Made by a program: the position numbers and the translations under genes
The notes under the pieces: model-generated
What the model was told of the DNA's origin: nothing
Databases searched by the model: none
The model's input: the letters and a program-made list of their open reading frames with translations, nothing else
Part shown: positions 21,001-34,200 of the stretch, in pieces
Position numbering within the stretch: the first letter of the stretch is position 1
How the letters are laid out: every line of letters starts with the position of its first letter
NCBI RefSeq assembly: GCF_041734735.1
Contig: NC_134876.1
Location: 95,912,586-95,976,585 of the forward strand
DNA length: 64,000 nucleotides
Source: Babylonia areolata
Taxonomy: Eukaryota; Mollusca; Gastropoda; Neogastropoda; Buccinidae
Direction of reading: 5' to 3'

Positions 21001-24000
21001 GCTCTGCCAGCCCTGGGAGCCCGACCCTCGCTGCCACGCCGCCTGGCCTTTCTGCAGGCCATCTGCTGCCCGGTCCGGCCACGCCTGTTGTTGCTGTTGT
21101 TGTTGTTGTTGTTGTTGCCACACCCCCTGCAGCCCCTCACCCCCCACCTGCTGCCCCCACTGTCTGCGTGAGGCCGAGCTATCAGCAGCTGACTGGGTGG
21201 GTGTGTTGGTGGTGGGGGTGTGGGAGTCAGACTGCTGCCAGCTATGGGGGACCATGGCCCCCTGGTGCCACTGACCCCCACCCTCTATCGCCTGCAGCTG
21301 AGCGTGGAACCCCCCTGGGGGGGCCGCCCCCAACACTCCCCCTGCCCCGCCCACAGCCACGATGGCCGCCCCGGGAGGAGGGGGCCCGGGGGGAGGAGGG
21401 AGGGGGGTGAGGGCCACGAAGGCGGGACCAGCAGCAGTGTGTGCCAGGTGCATGGGGGGAGGGGGAGGTGGGGGCTGGGTGGTGAGGGGAAAGGTGCCTG
21501 AGGGGTGGTGGGGGGACACCACCAGGGCCCCTCCCTGCTGGGCCAGGTGAGGGGGAAGGGGAGAGGGTGCGTGGTGCACCCCCATGGCCCCCCCTCCCAC
21601 AGCCATGGCAGGGGGCGTGTCCTGCGGGGCCCAGTGCGGCTCCTCCTTCATGCCCCCCATCAGCTCTGCGGCCTGCGTCACACCCCCGGCACCCCACTGG
21701 GAGCTGTCCTGTGGGTCCTCGTCGTACTGCTGCTTCAGCAGGTCCAGTGCTCCCCCCTGGTTCCCCCCCCTGTCCAGCTTCAGTCGTTTGGAGGCCGATT
21801 CATCCAGCTGGTTGGGGGCTCTGCCCAGCAGGCCGTCCCCCTGACCCAGCCATGCTGAGTCCTTCATTGGGGGCTGCTGCTTGGGGCCCGGCCCACCCAG
21901 CATGGGGCGCTGACCATAGACACTCTGGGGCTGGCCTGGTCGTGGGCCCTGCTGCCCATAGCCTGGGGTCTGTAACGCACATACATCACAACACATCACT
22001 GCTTCACTGACTGTAACACCACAGGGTAATCAAGACATCAGTATCAACTACTTCACTGACTACATAAGGAAGCAATGACATCAATATCAAGTACTTAACT
22101 GACTGTAAGAGGTTTGGTGTGCAGGTTACACACATGCACAAAAGCAAGCCCAACTGCTTTCAAAACATGTTTTTTCTTCCAGCAGCATCACTGTGTTCAA
22201 ACAAAATTCAAAATATGCCTGACCAGCAGCATAACCCAATGCACTTGGTGTGGCCTTGAGTGCATGCATATATATATTTCATAACCTATCCGAGTGATTT
22301 CATCAACATAATTTGCCAGACAACCCTTCTGTTGCTGTGGGTTTTTTTCAGTGCACCAAGTGTATGCTGCACATGACACTTTGAATAGACGCTCAGTTTG
22401 ATTTTCAAGTCAAACTTAGGAGAAAAAGCAAGAGCAGGAATCAACCCAGACCCTCATTGACATTGTTCTGGCAGCTAAACGTCTTTACCACTCGGCCACC
22501 TTCCAACAAAAACAACAGCATACATTTCACATTCCTCTCCCTCAACCACACAAACACATGAAGAGCACACTTTGAAAACATGCACACAATCCTGGAAATA
22601 TACCCACATCATTTTTCTTCTGGAAGCGGCTGTCATGTCGGAAAACTTCTTCCCTTGGCGGACGTTTCTCTTGCCCTTCTCTCACATACCTGTGGACAGG
22701 AAGACAGCTGGTCAGTCCACCTCCCACACAGGGCCCCCCCCCTCCCAACACTACTCCCACACCGTCACCCACACTGCCACCAGTTACAATGGACAGGAAG
22801 GGGGGAAGAGGGTCAGACAGGCAACAGTAGGCACTAAAGTCAAGGCCTTGTCATCCATGCAGTATATCAAGAGTATAGGCTGAACACCAATGGCAGACAA
22901 CATGCACATTTATTTTATAGATACCACAATGGCAGTGAATTATGGTTCTAAATCATTCAAGGGCAGACTCTAAAAGTAGTTTATTCCCCCATGCATATTT
23001 GTTCTAAAGTTGTTATCTTTAAATAATGTCTTCTCAAGACAGGTGTATTTCCAGTCATAAAGCACACAGTTCAAACCCCCTTTATCACCTTCTTCATTCC
23101 AGATGAAACAAAACAGTGTTAGAACTGACAGAGTGGGGGGACAAGTACAACCAGGGAAACAGAGATATCAACGTAAGTATGATATCAGTAGTTAAAACAA
23201 GAAGGAGATGTCAACGCTATAAATATCAGTAGTTAATATATGAAGATGTCAACACTATAAATAATATATCAGTAGTTAAAACATGAAGGAGATGTCAACA
23301 ATATAAATAAGATATCAGTAGTTAAAACAAGAAGGTAGTAAGGAGATGTCAACACAACAGGACAGATATCAGTAGTTTAAATTAAAAATGAGAGTAAGAT
23401 GTCAACACAATAGGACAGATATCGTTAGTTTAACATGATGAGAGTAAGATGTCAACACAATAACCTGAATAAGACAGATAATGAGGTATCAGTAGTTTAA
23501 TATATGATGACAGTAAGATGACAACACAATAAGACAGATATCAGTGGTTTAATATATGATGAGAGTTAGATGTCAACACAACAAGACAGATATCAGTGGT
23601 TTAATATATGATGAGAGTTAGATGTCAACACAATAAGACAGATATCAGTTGTTTAACCTGCCATGACAGCAAGGAGATGTCAACACAGTAAGATATAGAT
23701 ATCAGTAGTTAACAGGACAAGAGTAAGAATGAAGGGAGAGAGAGGGGGTTCAAAACATAACAATACACTGCAAAGAAAATGCCCCATTGCTATCAATGCC
23801 GACCAGTCTAACAAGAAAGCCAAAAGTCATAATGAAAATAAGGCTTCGACTCCAATGAAAACGCCTGTAGCTCAAACAGTCAAGGTGCTAAATCAAACTT
23901 GTGCTCCGTATATGTTTTTTTGGTTAATCTGCATGCTGATAGCAGCTGGCCCCCAATGATTTTCAACGATTCAGACAACAAAATGCAACATCCATGGCTT

Positions 24001-27000
24001 GAATGTACTTTTCTTGCTGTTTTCAGTTTCAGTTTCAAGGAAGTGTCAGAGCATGCTTGACAGGTACCTGCTGATTTATCAATACCAAAAGGGAGGGGGG
24101 TGAAAAGAAACAATACACACAACATTTCCTGCTACATCCACCCCAATCCCTATGCAAAATGTTCAGACCATCAAATGAAATATATCAGTAATACAACAGT
24201 AATTCTTCAAAACAGAAAGAAAGAAAGAAAAAAAGACCCACAGAGTCTGGGTGTTTAAAGAGCAAGTTGGAACCCCAAACCCCAACAGAAGACAGAGGGA
24301 GGCAGAACGGCCTGGAAGCAACACAACACACAGCACACACACACTACACAATGCAATCCATAGTGGCTAATTTCGGCCATTCAAGGGAAGGGCTGGAACA
24401 CATACTCCATGTCCATGTTATCAACACACACAATCCTGTACATAACCCTGTCTTTTTCCACAATAATGTAACAATACACATGTCAGACAACATACACTAA
24501 ACACGCACACTCACTCTCCCCTTTAACTAAACACCCTCATACAATAATCTTATGTATCAAATATGTACGGACAACACTGTTTTCATCATCATGAAAACAA
24601 ATAGGATGCAACTTCAACCTTTTTTTTTTTAAATCTTAAAAAACAATACAAATTAAAGCCATCTACAGTATGCTGTTTTTGTTTCAGGACTTTTTTGCAG
24701 CCTTGACTGGGCCCTTTGCTGTTGGCTGGGTCATGGAGTAACAGGATCTGCATGGACGCAGGATGTTCACACAGACTGAACACAGCAAAACAGTCAGAGA
24801 ACTAAAACACACAGGAGGGATCGTGTGTCACTGCATGTGTTTGTGTGTGCGTGTGTCTTTTTTCATGCACACCATGCAAATGGATGCATATGTGTGAAGG
24901 TACAAACATGCATTTCTCTTTCATATGTTGCACATATCAGAACTTGCACACATAATTTACAGGCAGTACCACCCAGAGAGAGAATTACACACAACAGATG
25001 TTCGCTTGATACAAAAGAGAGGGAATTCAATATCAAAAAGACAGATCCATCCTGCAGACTACTGCAACTCATCAATCAAAAGCAAGAAAACTACAAAGAA
25101 GCAGACTGGACACATAGAACTCTTCTTCTTCATTTCTGTTCTTTTCACAACTTAACAATGTTCATAACTTAACACTGACAGAGAAGGGGGGAAGGACTAA
25201 AGAGAGGGGAGTGAAAGAGGGGGGTGGGGGTGGGAAGGACTGAAGAGAGGGGAGTGAAAGAGGGGGGTGGGGGTGGGAAGGACTGAAGAGAGGGGAGTGA
25301 AAGAGGGGGGTGGGGGTGGGAAGGACTGAAGAGAGGGGAGTGAAAGAAGAGAGGGGAGTGAAAGAGGGGGGTGGGGGTGGGAAGGACTGAAGAGAGGGGA
25401 GTGAAAGAGGGGGGTGGGGGTGGGAAGGACTGAAGAGAGGGGAGTGAAAGAGGGGGGTGGGAGTGGGAAGGACTGAAGAGAGGGGAGTGAAAGAGGGGGG
25501 TGGGAGTGGGAAGGACTAAAGAGAGGGGAGTGAGAGAAGGGGGTGGGGGGGGGAGGACCAGAGGAAAGAAGGGGGAAGGACCAGAGGGGTAGCGAAGGTG
25601 GAGGGGGGAAGGGAAGGCGGAAGTGGGGAGGTCTGGTGAGGGAGAGGGAGGACAGAATCCCCCATGTGTGCATTTGCACACAAACACACACATTTCCTAC
25701 AACCATAAAGGCAGTGTAGTGTCAGAGAAATACAACCAGGCGGAGGAGGAAGGATGGATGAGGGGAATGAGGGGCAGAGACAGACAGACTGTGAGAAAGC
25801 TGATAGACGACTGAAGCTTAGAGACTGAGAGAGAGAGAGAGAGCTGATGGAAGACATGCTCAGAGACTGTGAGAGAGGGCTGATGGAAGACTGAAGCTTA
25901 GAGATTGTATGTGTGAGAGAGAGAGCTGATGGAAGATTGATGCTCAGAGACTGTGAGAGAGCTGATGGAAGACTGATACTTAGAGACTGTGTGAGAGAGA
26001 CATAGAGAGCTGATGGAAGACTGAAGCTTAGAGACTGTGTGAGAGAGAGCTGATGGAAGACTGAAGCTTAGAGACGGTGTGAGAGACAGCTGATGGAAGA
26101 CTGAAGCTCTGAGACTATGTGATAGAAGACTGAAGCTTAGTATGTGCATGGGTGTGTATATGCATGCTTGCCTGTGTATTCATGCATTCACATCATATCA
26201 TATGTGAGAAAACATTTAGTGAATGAACACAAATATATTAGCTAATCAATATCAGACAAAACTCAAAGGAAAAGCCGACAAATTAATAGACCACACTTAT
26301 ATTTTCAGAAATATGCAGTAAGCTTGTCCAAGCCACTCTCAATATTTTTACATTTAAAATCTGTCCAAGTACAAACACAGACACATGACCCATTTTCCTG
26401 TTCCTATTTCCTTTCTAGGTTAAATTATGGAAGAAAAAAGAACCATCCCCAAACAGAACACAAAAAACAGCTCATGCAGTTGTTTCTGTTACTCTGTACA
26501 CAAACATATGACTCAGACATAAAACCAAATGAACACAAACATATGACTCAGACATAAAACCAAATGAACACAATCATATGACTCGGACATAAAACCAAGA
26601 CCAAATGAACACAATCATATGACTCGGACATAAAACCAAATGAACACAATCAGCAAACCAAAGCCTTAAAGACAGCAGAAGCATGTGTGGAGAGTTTTCA
26701 ATCCAAACTAGACGAGCATCATAGTGATATTATTGCTGTCAGCAAGCCAGGCAATACAAAAAGAAGAAAAAGAAAAAAAGAAAAAGGTTGAGATCCAAAA
26801 GTCAATTTGTTGCAAACCTCAGTTTCATAACTTGATCCCAGTTTAATCTTATTCCATCTCAACAAACACAAAAATCAAATGTTCTAATTACACATACTGT
26901 GAAAATCACCAAGCCACAAATGCATGCAACATCACACTGACACAACACTTGATGGACGGTTTGAACACTCAGTGGTGTACTGTCATGGAGACAGGATGGA

Positions 27001-27868
27001 CGACAGTCAGACATGCAGTTCACAGCCACCAGGTGTCGCTCCATGCCACAGGCCACACACAACACACACACATCGTGGATTCTGCTACCATCATCTACAC
27101 CTACCTAATTACACAACTTATATACATGTATTATCACACATCGGATTCTGCTACCATCATCTACATCTACCTAATTACACAACTTATATACATGTGTTAC
27201 CACACCTTGGATTCTGCTTCCAACATCTACACCTACCTAATTACACAACTTATATACATGTATTATCACACATCGGATTCTGCTACCATCATCTACACCT
27301 ACCTAATTACACAACTTATATACATGTTTTATCACACCTAGGATTCTGCTTCCATCATCTACACCTACCTAATTACACAACTTATATACATATATTATCA
27401 CACCTTGGATTCTGCTTCCATCATCTACACCTACCTAATTACACAACTTATATACATGTATTATCACACCTTGGATTCTGCTTCCATCATCTACACCTAC
27501 CTAATTACACAACTTATATACATGTATTATCACACATCGGATTCTGTTTCCATCATCTACACCTACCTAATTACACAACTAATATACATGTATTATCACA
27601 CCTATGATTCTGCTTCCATCATCTACACCTAAGTACACAACTTATAGACATCTATTATAGGAAGAAAAACAGTGCCTCTGTGATACTGCAACTGAAAATT
27701 ATGCTGCTTAACAGGAAGAGGGTTTGTACAGTGACAGCCACCAGGAAAGACACTGCAGACTGGAGGCTGTGAGCTGACCTGTCCCTCTGCTGATGGAAAC
27801 ACAGACTGTGGCACACACCACTCCATTGACTGAATAGGGAAAGGGGTGTGGGGAGAAGGGGAGAGAAG

Positions 27869-27913
<45 letters not shown>

Positions 27914-30900
27914 AAGTCTTTGCATGGATGTTTGACATGGCATAATTATAAAAAAAACTGTCACCATTCAATACAGTGTTTCCACAAATCAGTCGTGTCA
28001 GATTCAGGTTGATAGGAAGGGTATACGTGAAGACACAACACTGATCCAATACAACACCGACATCAACTTCTAATAAATATCTTATATAATCCAACACTGA
28101 CTTCCACAAATCACTTATCAAGTGTGTGGTCACACCTTTTTTCTTTCCCTTGCTTTTTATTTATCTTTTTCTTTTCTTTTTTTTTTTAAATAAAAATTTC
28201 AACCATCTTTCAATTCATTTTTGTTGTTGTTTTCTTGTAGTAAAATACTGACCCATCAAAACTGAATGCAATGTTAAAACAAAGAGTCAAATGTCATAAT
28301 GTTTAAAAAAAAAAAAGAGAAAAAAAAAGAGTTAAATGTCATATGCCCTCTATCTGGAGGGCATATGCTACCAGTTTTATATTTTCCAATCTATTCATGT
28401 CATGCATGCAACCCTGTACATTACAGTCACCACTCATTCATTCATAAAGACTGCAGACTACATATGTAAACTAGTTGGCAGTACTGCCAATACAAACAAT
28501 TCTTTGTTTTCTTACAGGAAAAACATAACATACACAAAGATCAAAACGTTAGTGAAAAATTTGTCATGCACTTTTCCTTTTCTACCACTGTAAGATTACG
28601 AATAAGATTATCATTAACAGTTTATTTTCTTGATGTTAACACATCTGTGTGGATGAACTTTTTTTTAATACTTTACACAGCAGTTCCTTCAAAAAGTTTC
28701 ATTGCCCATTCCCGACAAGTCCAAAGGGATCAAACTTGTGGTTGCAGAAAAAGAAAGGAACTTAAGGAAAAAAGAACTAAAACATAAGGATGACTGGAAA
28801 CAGAACCTAAGGATGACAGGAAACAGAAACAGAACCTAAGGATGACAGGAAACAGAAACAGAACCTAAGGATGACAGGAAACAGAACCTAAGGATGACAG
28901 GAAACAGAACCTATGACAGGAAACAGAAACAGAACCTAAGGATGGCAAGAAACAGAACTTAAGGATGGCAGGAAACAGAACCTTAAGATGACAGGAAACA
29001 GACCCTAAGGATGACAGGAAACAGAAACAAAACCTAAGGATGACAGGAAACATAAACAGAACCTAAGGATGGCAGGAAACAGAACCTAAGGATGACAGGA
29101 AACAGAACCTAAAGATGACAGGAAACAGAACCTAAGGTTGACAGGAAACAGAACCGAATGATGTCGAGAAACAGAACCAAAGGATGACAGGAAACAGAAC
29201 ACAACGATGACAGGAAACAGAAGCACTAAACAAAGAAGAAAAAAAATGGAAGTCACCCCTCTGAAACACAATTCACCTTACACACCAAATATTAACAATC
29301 ATAAACCTAAATAATTAATTATAAAAAAAAAAACCACAACAAAAAACAAAAACAAGAGAAATGATACACACAAAAACAAAAAAACAATCTAAAATATGTT
29401 TAGGCTCATCATACTGTTGTGTTTGCACGCTTTTTTCTGTTATTTTCTGTTCTTCTGTTCTGGGTGGAATGGCTGTGAATGGTGGGATAATTTGGAAATA
29501 GGGTTTATGTATTTTGATTGTGTTTTGCTTAACTACATCTTGTTTATTTTTTGCTTCTCTAGCTTCAGTCCTTCTTTTGAGTGATGGCTAATGTAAAAAA
29601 AAACAACAACATGTTACTTGCTTGTCTATTACCCTCCATAATAAATTCATCACCCTCCATAATAAAGATCTTGTCTTGTCTCGACTCTGGCTGTTTAGTC
29701 CTACTGTTTGTTAAAGCAATTGGACCTGTGGGTGTCATGACTGCCTGTGGTGGACACTGACACAAGGTCAGGTAGAGACAGAGTGGTTGATAAGTGTTGC
29801 ATCTCATTCGTTGAAACACTGGCTGTACACACATCTCATTCGTTGACACACTGGCTGTACACACATCTCATTCGTTGACACACTGGCTGTACACACATCT
29901 CACTCGTCGACACACTGGCTTTATACATATCTCATTCGTTGACACATTGGCTTTACACATATCTCATTCACTGACACACTGGCTGTACACACATCTCATT
30001 CCTTGATACACTGGCTGTACACACATCTCATTCGTTGACACACTGGCTTTACACACATCTTCCTTGACACACTGGCTGTACACACATCTCATTCCTTGAC
30101 ACACTGGCTTTACACACATCTCATTCCTTGGCACACTTGTTTTACACACATCTTCCTTGACACACTGGCTTTACACACATCTCATTCCTTGACACATTGG
30201 CTTTACACACATCTTGTTCCTTGACACACTGGTTTTACACACGTCTCATTCTTTGACACATTAGCTTTACACACATCTCATTCCTGGACACACTGGTTTT
30301 ACACACATCTCATTCCTTGACACACTGGCTTTACACACATCTCATTCCTTGACACACTGGCTTTACACACATCTCATTCCTTGACACACTGGCTGTACAC
30401 ACATCTAATTCCTTGACACACTTGTTTTACACGCATCTCATTCCTTGACACACTGGCTGTACACACATCTCATTCCTTGACAAACTGGTTTTACACACAT
30501 CTCATTCCTGGACACACTGGCGTTACACACATCTCATTCCTTGACACACTGGCATTACACACATCTCATTCCTTGACACACTGGCTGTACACACATCTAA
30601 TTCCTTGACACACTTGTTTTACACACATCTCATTCTTTGACACACTGGTTTTAAACATATCTCATTCCTTGACACACTGGCTTTATGCCCATGCCCTACA
30701 CATGCCCATGCATACACTTCTACTGAAAGTAAAATATAAAAGAAAGCAAGCAAATCATAGTGTAGCGAGTCACTTGTGCAAGTGTAATGTCAGTATTTTG
30801 CTCAAGATAAAGATTGTTGTTTTTCTTCTGATGTTGAAATTTCCACAGATTCTGTTCCTGTTAAGTTATTTGAACACAGCTGTTTAAGAAGTGAAATCAT

Positions 30901-31256
30901 ACGGACCACAAGTGAAAGTGATGAGATATCAGAAGACCTTTAAAAATACACAACTGTAAAGAGTTCACTGAACAGACACCAGTGGGGAGGATTAAATGGG
31001 ACAATAGGAGAGCAGCCAAGATTTTGCAGAAGCATTTCAAAGTAATAACCAGCCATACAGATCACATCAGTGTCAGAGAGATCAAGGTAATAACAAGAAA
31101 GGAAAATGTGCACTGGCAGAGAAAACTTATAATTACAGGCCAAAACAAGTAAAAAATGAACAAGAAATCAAAGACTGTCACTAAACAAAGACAGCTGTAA
31201 GCTGAAAAATAACAAGCAACACATGAACAAAAGTCAAAATACTATTTTAAAAAAAC

Positions 31257-31290
<34 letters not shown>

Positions 31291-34200
31291 AGTCAAAGGT
31301 TATGAAAAGAAAGACTGCACTAGTGATATCAACAACAAAGGGTAAGAAGACAGGGCTGAGAAGGCATGTGAACATGACCATGGTGGACTGTGTCCAGCAG
31401 TGTCACACCAATATATACATTATGATACAATGGCACTGTTGTACAACAGCTCACAGCACAGACCCACCCACACATGGGGTGGGGGACAGAGACAGCAAGG
31501 TCACAAAGTAGCTCCAATTCTACTGACAACAGATCAGATGGGGTGGGGGACAGAGAGAGCAAGGTCACAAAGTAGCTCCAGTTCTACAGACAACAGGTCA
31601 GACACAGCAAGGTCACAAAGTAGCTCCAGTTCTACAGACAAAAGATCAGATGGGGTGGGGGACAGAGAGAGCAAGGTCACAAAGTAGCTCCAGTTCTACA
31701 GACAACAGGTCAGACACAACAAGGTCACAAAGTAGCTCCAGTTCTACAGACAACAGATCACTCAGACATCACATCAATCTTTAGATATAAGCTTGACAGG
31801 CGGTTGTCATGAAATGAACAGTTATTCAGATCTTCATGTTGGAAGGACCATGTGAAACGTGATATAACATCCTGTCAACATTTTTTTCTTCATTAAAAGT
31901 GAAATCCATTTGTATGTTTATACAATCAATACCTGATGTGCCCATTAATAAAATTAAAAGGAGAAGAAGCAAGCGACTTTGTCAGTTAAGAAAAAGCTTG
32001 ATGCAAACTGAGAACTCCACAACACACAGCACAGTGGAAGGCAACACAAGGGAAGAGAGGGGGCTGGGTCCACAAAGATCCCAACATGTCTCCGCAAAGA
32101 AAACATCTTCACAACCAGCCTTCACTTTCCTCAACACCCCTCTCTCACACCAACACATGCACACCACACATTGCCCTTAACTATAGCATGACTCAGGGAA
32201 TCACAAAGCCTACTTTCTTTCACAATACTGTATGATGATGACTCAAAACCAATATTTTCTTGCGTATGAAAAGGAAATACAGGATACTAAATTTAGGAAA
32301 CTAAGCTCAGTGTGATTTAAAACAAACAAACAAACGAAGGGCAGGGAGAGAAAGTCAGGATCAATATGCAAAGAAAATACCATAAAAACAAATATTCACA
32401 CAATAATAACTGATGCACAAAAAAAAAACCCCAAAAAAAAACCCAACAAAAAAAACCCCACACAACACAATGTCAGACAGAACATGCACACAACAGACAT
32501 GTACAGATTCAAGCATACCACCATGAACCCCACCCCAAATCAATCTCTGTCTGCAGATATGGAGGGAGGAATATTAGTGTATGAAAGATTAAAACCAGAA
32601 AAGTATAAAAAAGAAAGAGCCAAGGTCAATGAACTGATGACTGTCACACACTGAGACAGCACTGGCGGGACGTTTTCAGTGCTTCACCCTTCAGCACAGT
32701 ACAGCTACACAACACAACAGGAAGCCATCACATCCGCCCCTTTTCCCCTCTAAATTCACCTTGTGAATTTTATCATCAGTCATTCTACTGGTCAGAGATT
32801 TAAATCTGCACCAACTGTGCTCACAGATAAAAAGAAAAAAACAAAGAAAGGTGGCTCCTTCATCAAACAAATCAGTAGCAAAGGGTATAGGCAATGAAGA
32901 GAAACAGACAAGATGTTTCACTTTTATTTCATTCTAATCTTGGCCAAAGAAACATTTGTTGAACACACACACACACAGGTGCACCTAGTTTGTCTCCATT
33001 TTCAGGAACCAAGAGTCTGGAGGAGGGAGGGGGTGGGAAGTCTGTGGAGAGAGGTAGACAGAAAGACAGGAGACGGAAAAGAAACACCACAACAAACTGC
33101 ACTTCAGTCAAAATGGCAAAGGGTATCATCATAATCAACCATGCTTAAGCTTGCCAGTGTTGCTCATCAGATTCAATTCCATATCTTGTGTTCCTTTTAA
33201 GTTATAGTTTGTAACCAACAATTCAAAAGCTACAGTAAAAATGAAGCTGGCTACACACACACCCCCTCCACACATGGACTTTCTCTCACTCAGCTGTGTG
33301 CCTCTGAATGCACCCACTCACCCACACATTCTCTTCTTTATCTAGATACACTGGCATATCAAGTGGACATTGTCTTCTTTATCCACATTCACTGGCATAT
33401 CAAGTAGACATTGTCTTCTTTATCCAGATACACTGGCATATCAAGTGGACACTGTCTTCTTTATCCACATTCACTAGCATATCAAGTAGACATTGTCTTC
33501 TTTATCCAGATACACTGGCATATCAAGTGGACATTGTCTTCTTTATCCACATTCACTGGCATACCAAGTGGACATGTACTCCTGCTCCAACTCCTTTCTC
33601 TAATGTGACTTTTTTTTAATGTTACCTGTCTTGACCTTGTTTTTCACAGGAGGACTTCTTGTATGAAACAGGTTTTCACCTCTGAGTCAGCTCGGCTACA
33701 AGCAACAAGAAATGTATGTGCTTCTCAAACAGCCAGTTTTATGATGAACAAGGCAGGAAGAGTTTGAGTTGATGTGTGACGAAACGCAAGGTTTTTATCA
33801 CCTGTAGTCAGCAACATGACTGGATGTGCAGACTGAACTAAACAATAACATCAGCAGTCGAGGCCTGACCATTAACTTAGATGACACATGATGGATGACG
33901 AATTCCTGGGGTTGAAATATGTCATATATCCACCTACACCTACACACCATATACAAACAGAAACTTACAGCTAAAGGCAAAAGTACCAGTACAATAATAC
34001 AAATGCTCCATCAACTCACATTCCAAAGTATACATCACCCACATCCTAAGTTTTGAAGAGAAGGGATATTTTCTGAACTTAAAAACATCATACCACGATT
34101 TCAAATGTATAACGCTCACAAAGAAGAATGTGCAAACAAGTGATTTTCACAGGTGGCATTGAAGAAATCAAGTCACCATCCACCTCCTCTTGTGACTGCA

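Noticed and set aside
19980-21410. 433-residue minus-frame and GC-rich plus frames over exon 12
   Set aside because: Shadows of the GC-rich exon. Only the QTPGYGQQGP frame joins exons 11 and 13 in phase and has low-complexity RNA-binding composition.
22604-22607. Alternative exon 11 donor at GTATAT
   Set aside because: It would enter exon 12 in the wrong frame and end early. GAT|GTGGGT keeps the 620-residue frame.
25169-25706. Pro/Ser-rich minus-strand proteins
   Set aside because: Reverse complement of the 43-base G-rich array; open in several frames because the sequence lacks stop codons by composition.
26924-27632. Frames with 22-residue repeats (HLHLPNYTTYIHVLSH and others)
   Set aside because: Product of a homogeneous 66-base array open in more than one frame.
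29800-30690. CRISPR-like array
   Set aside because: Units are directly adjacent tandem repeats without unique spacers, and the genome is animal.
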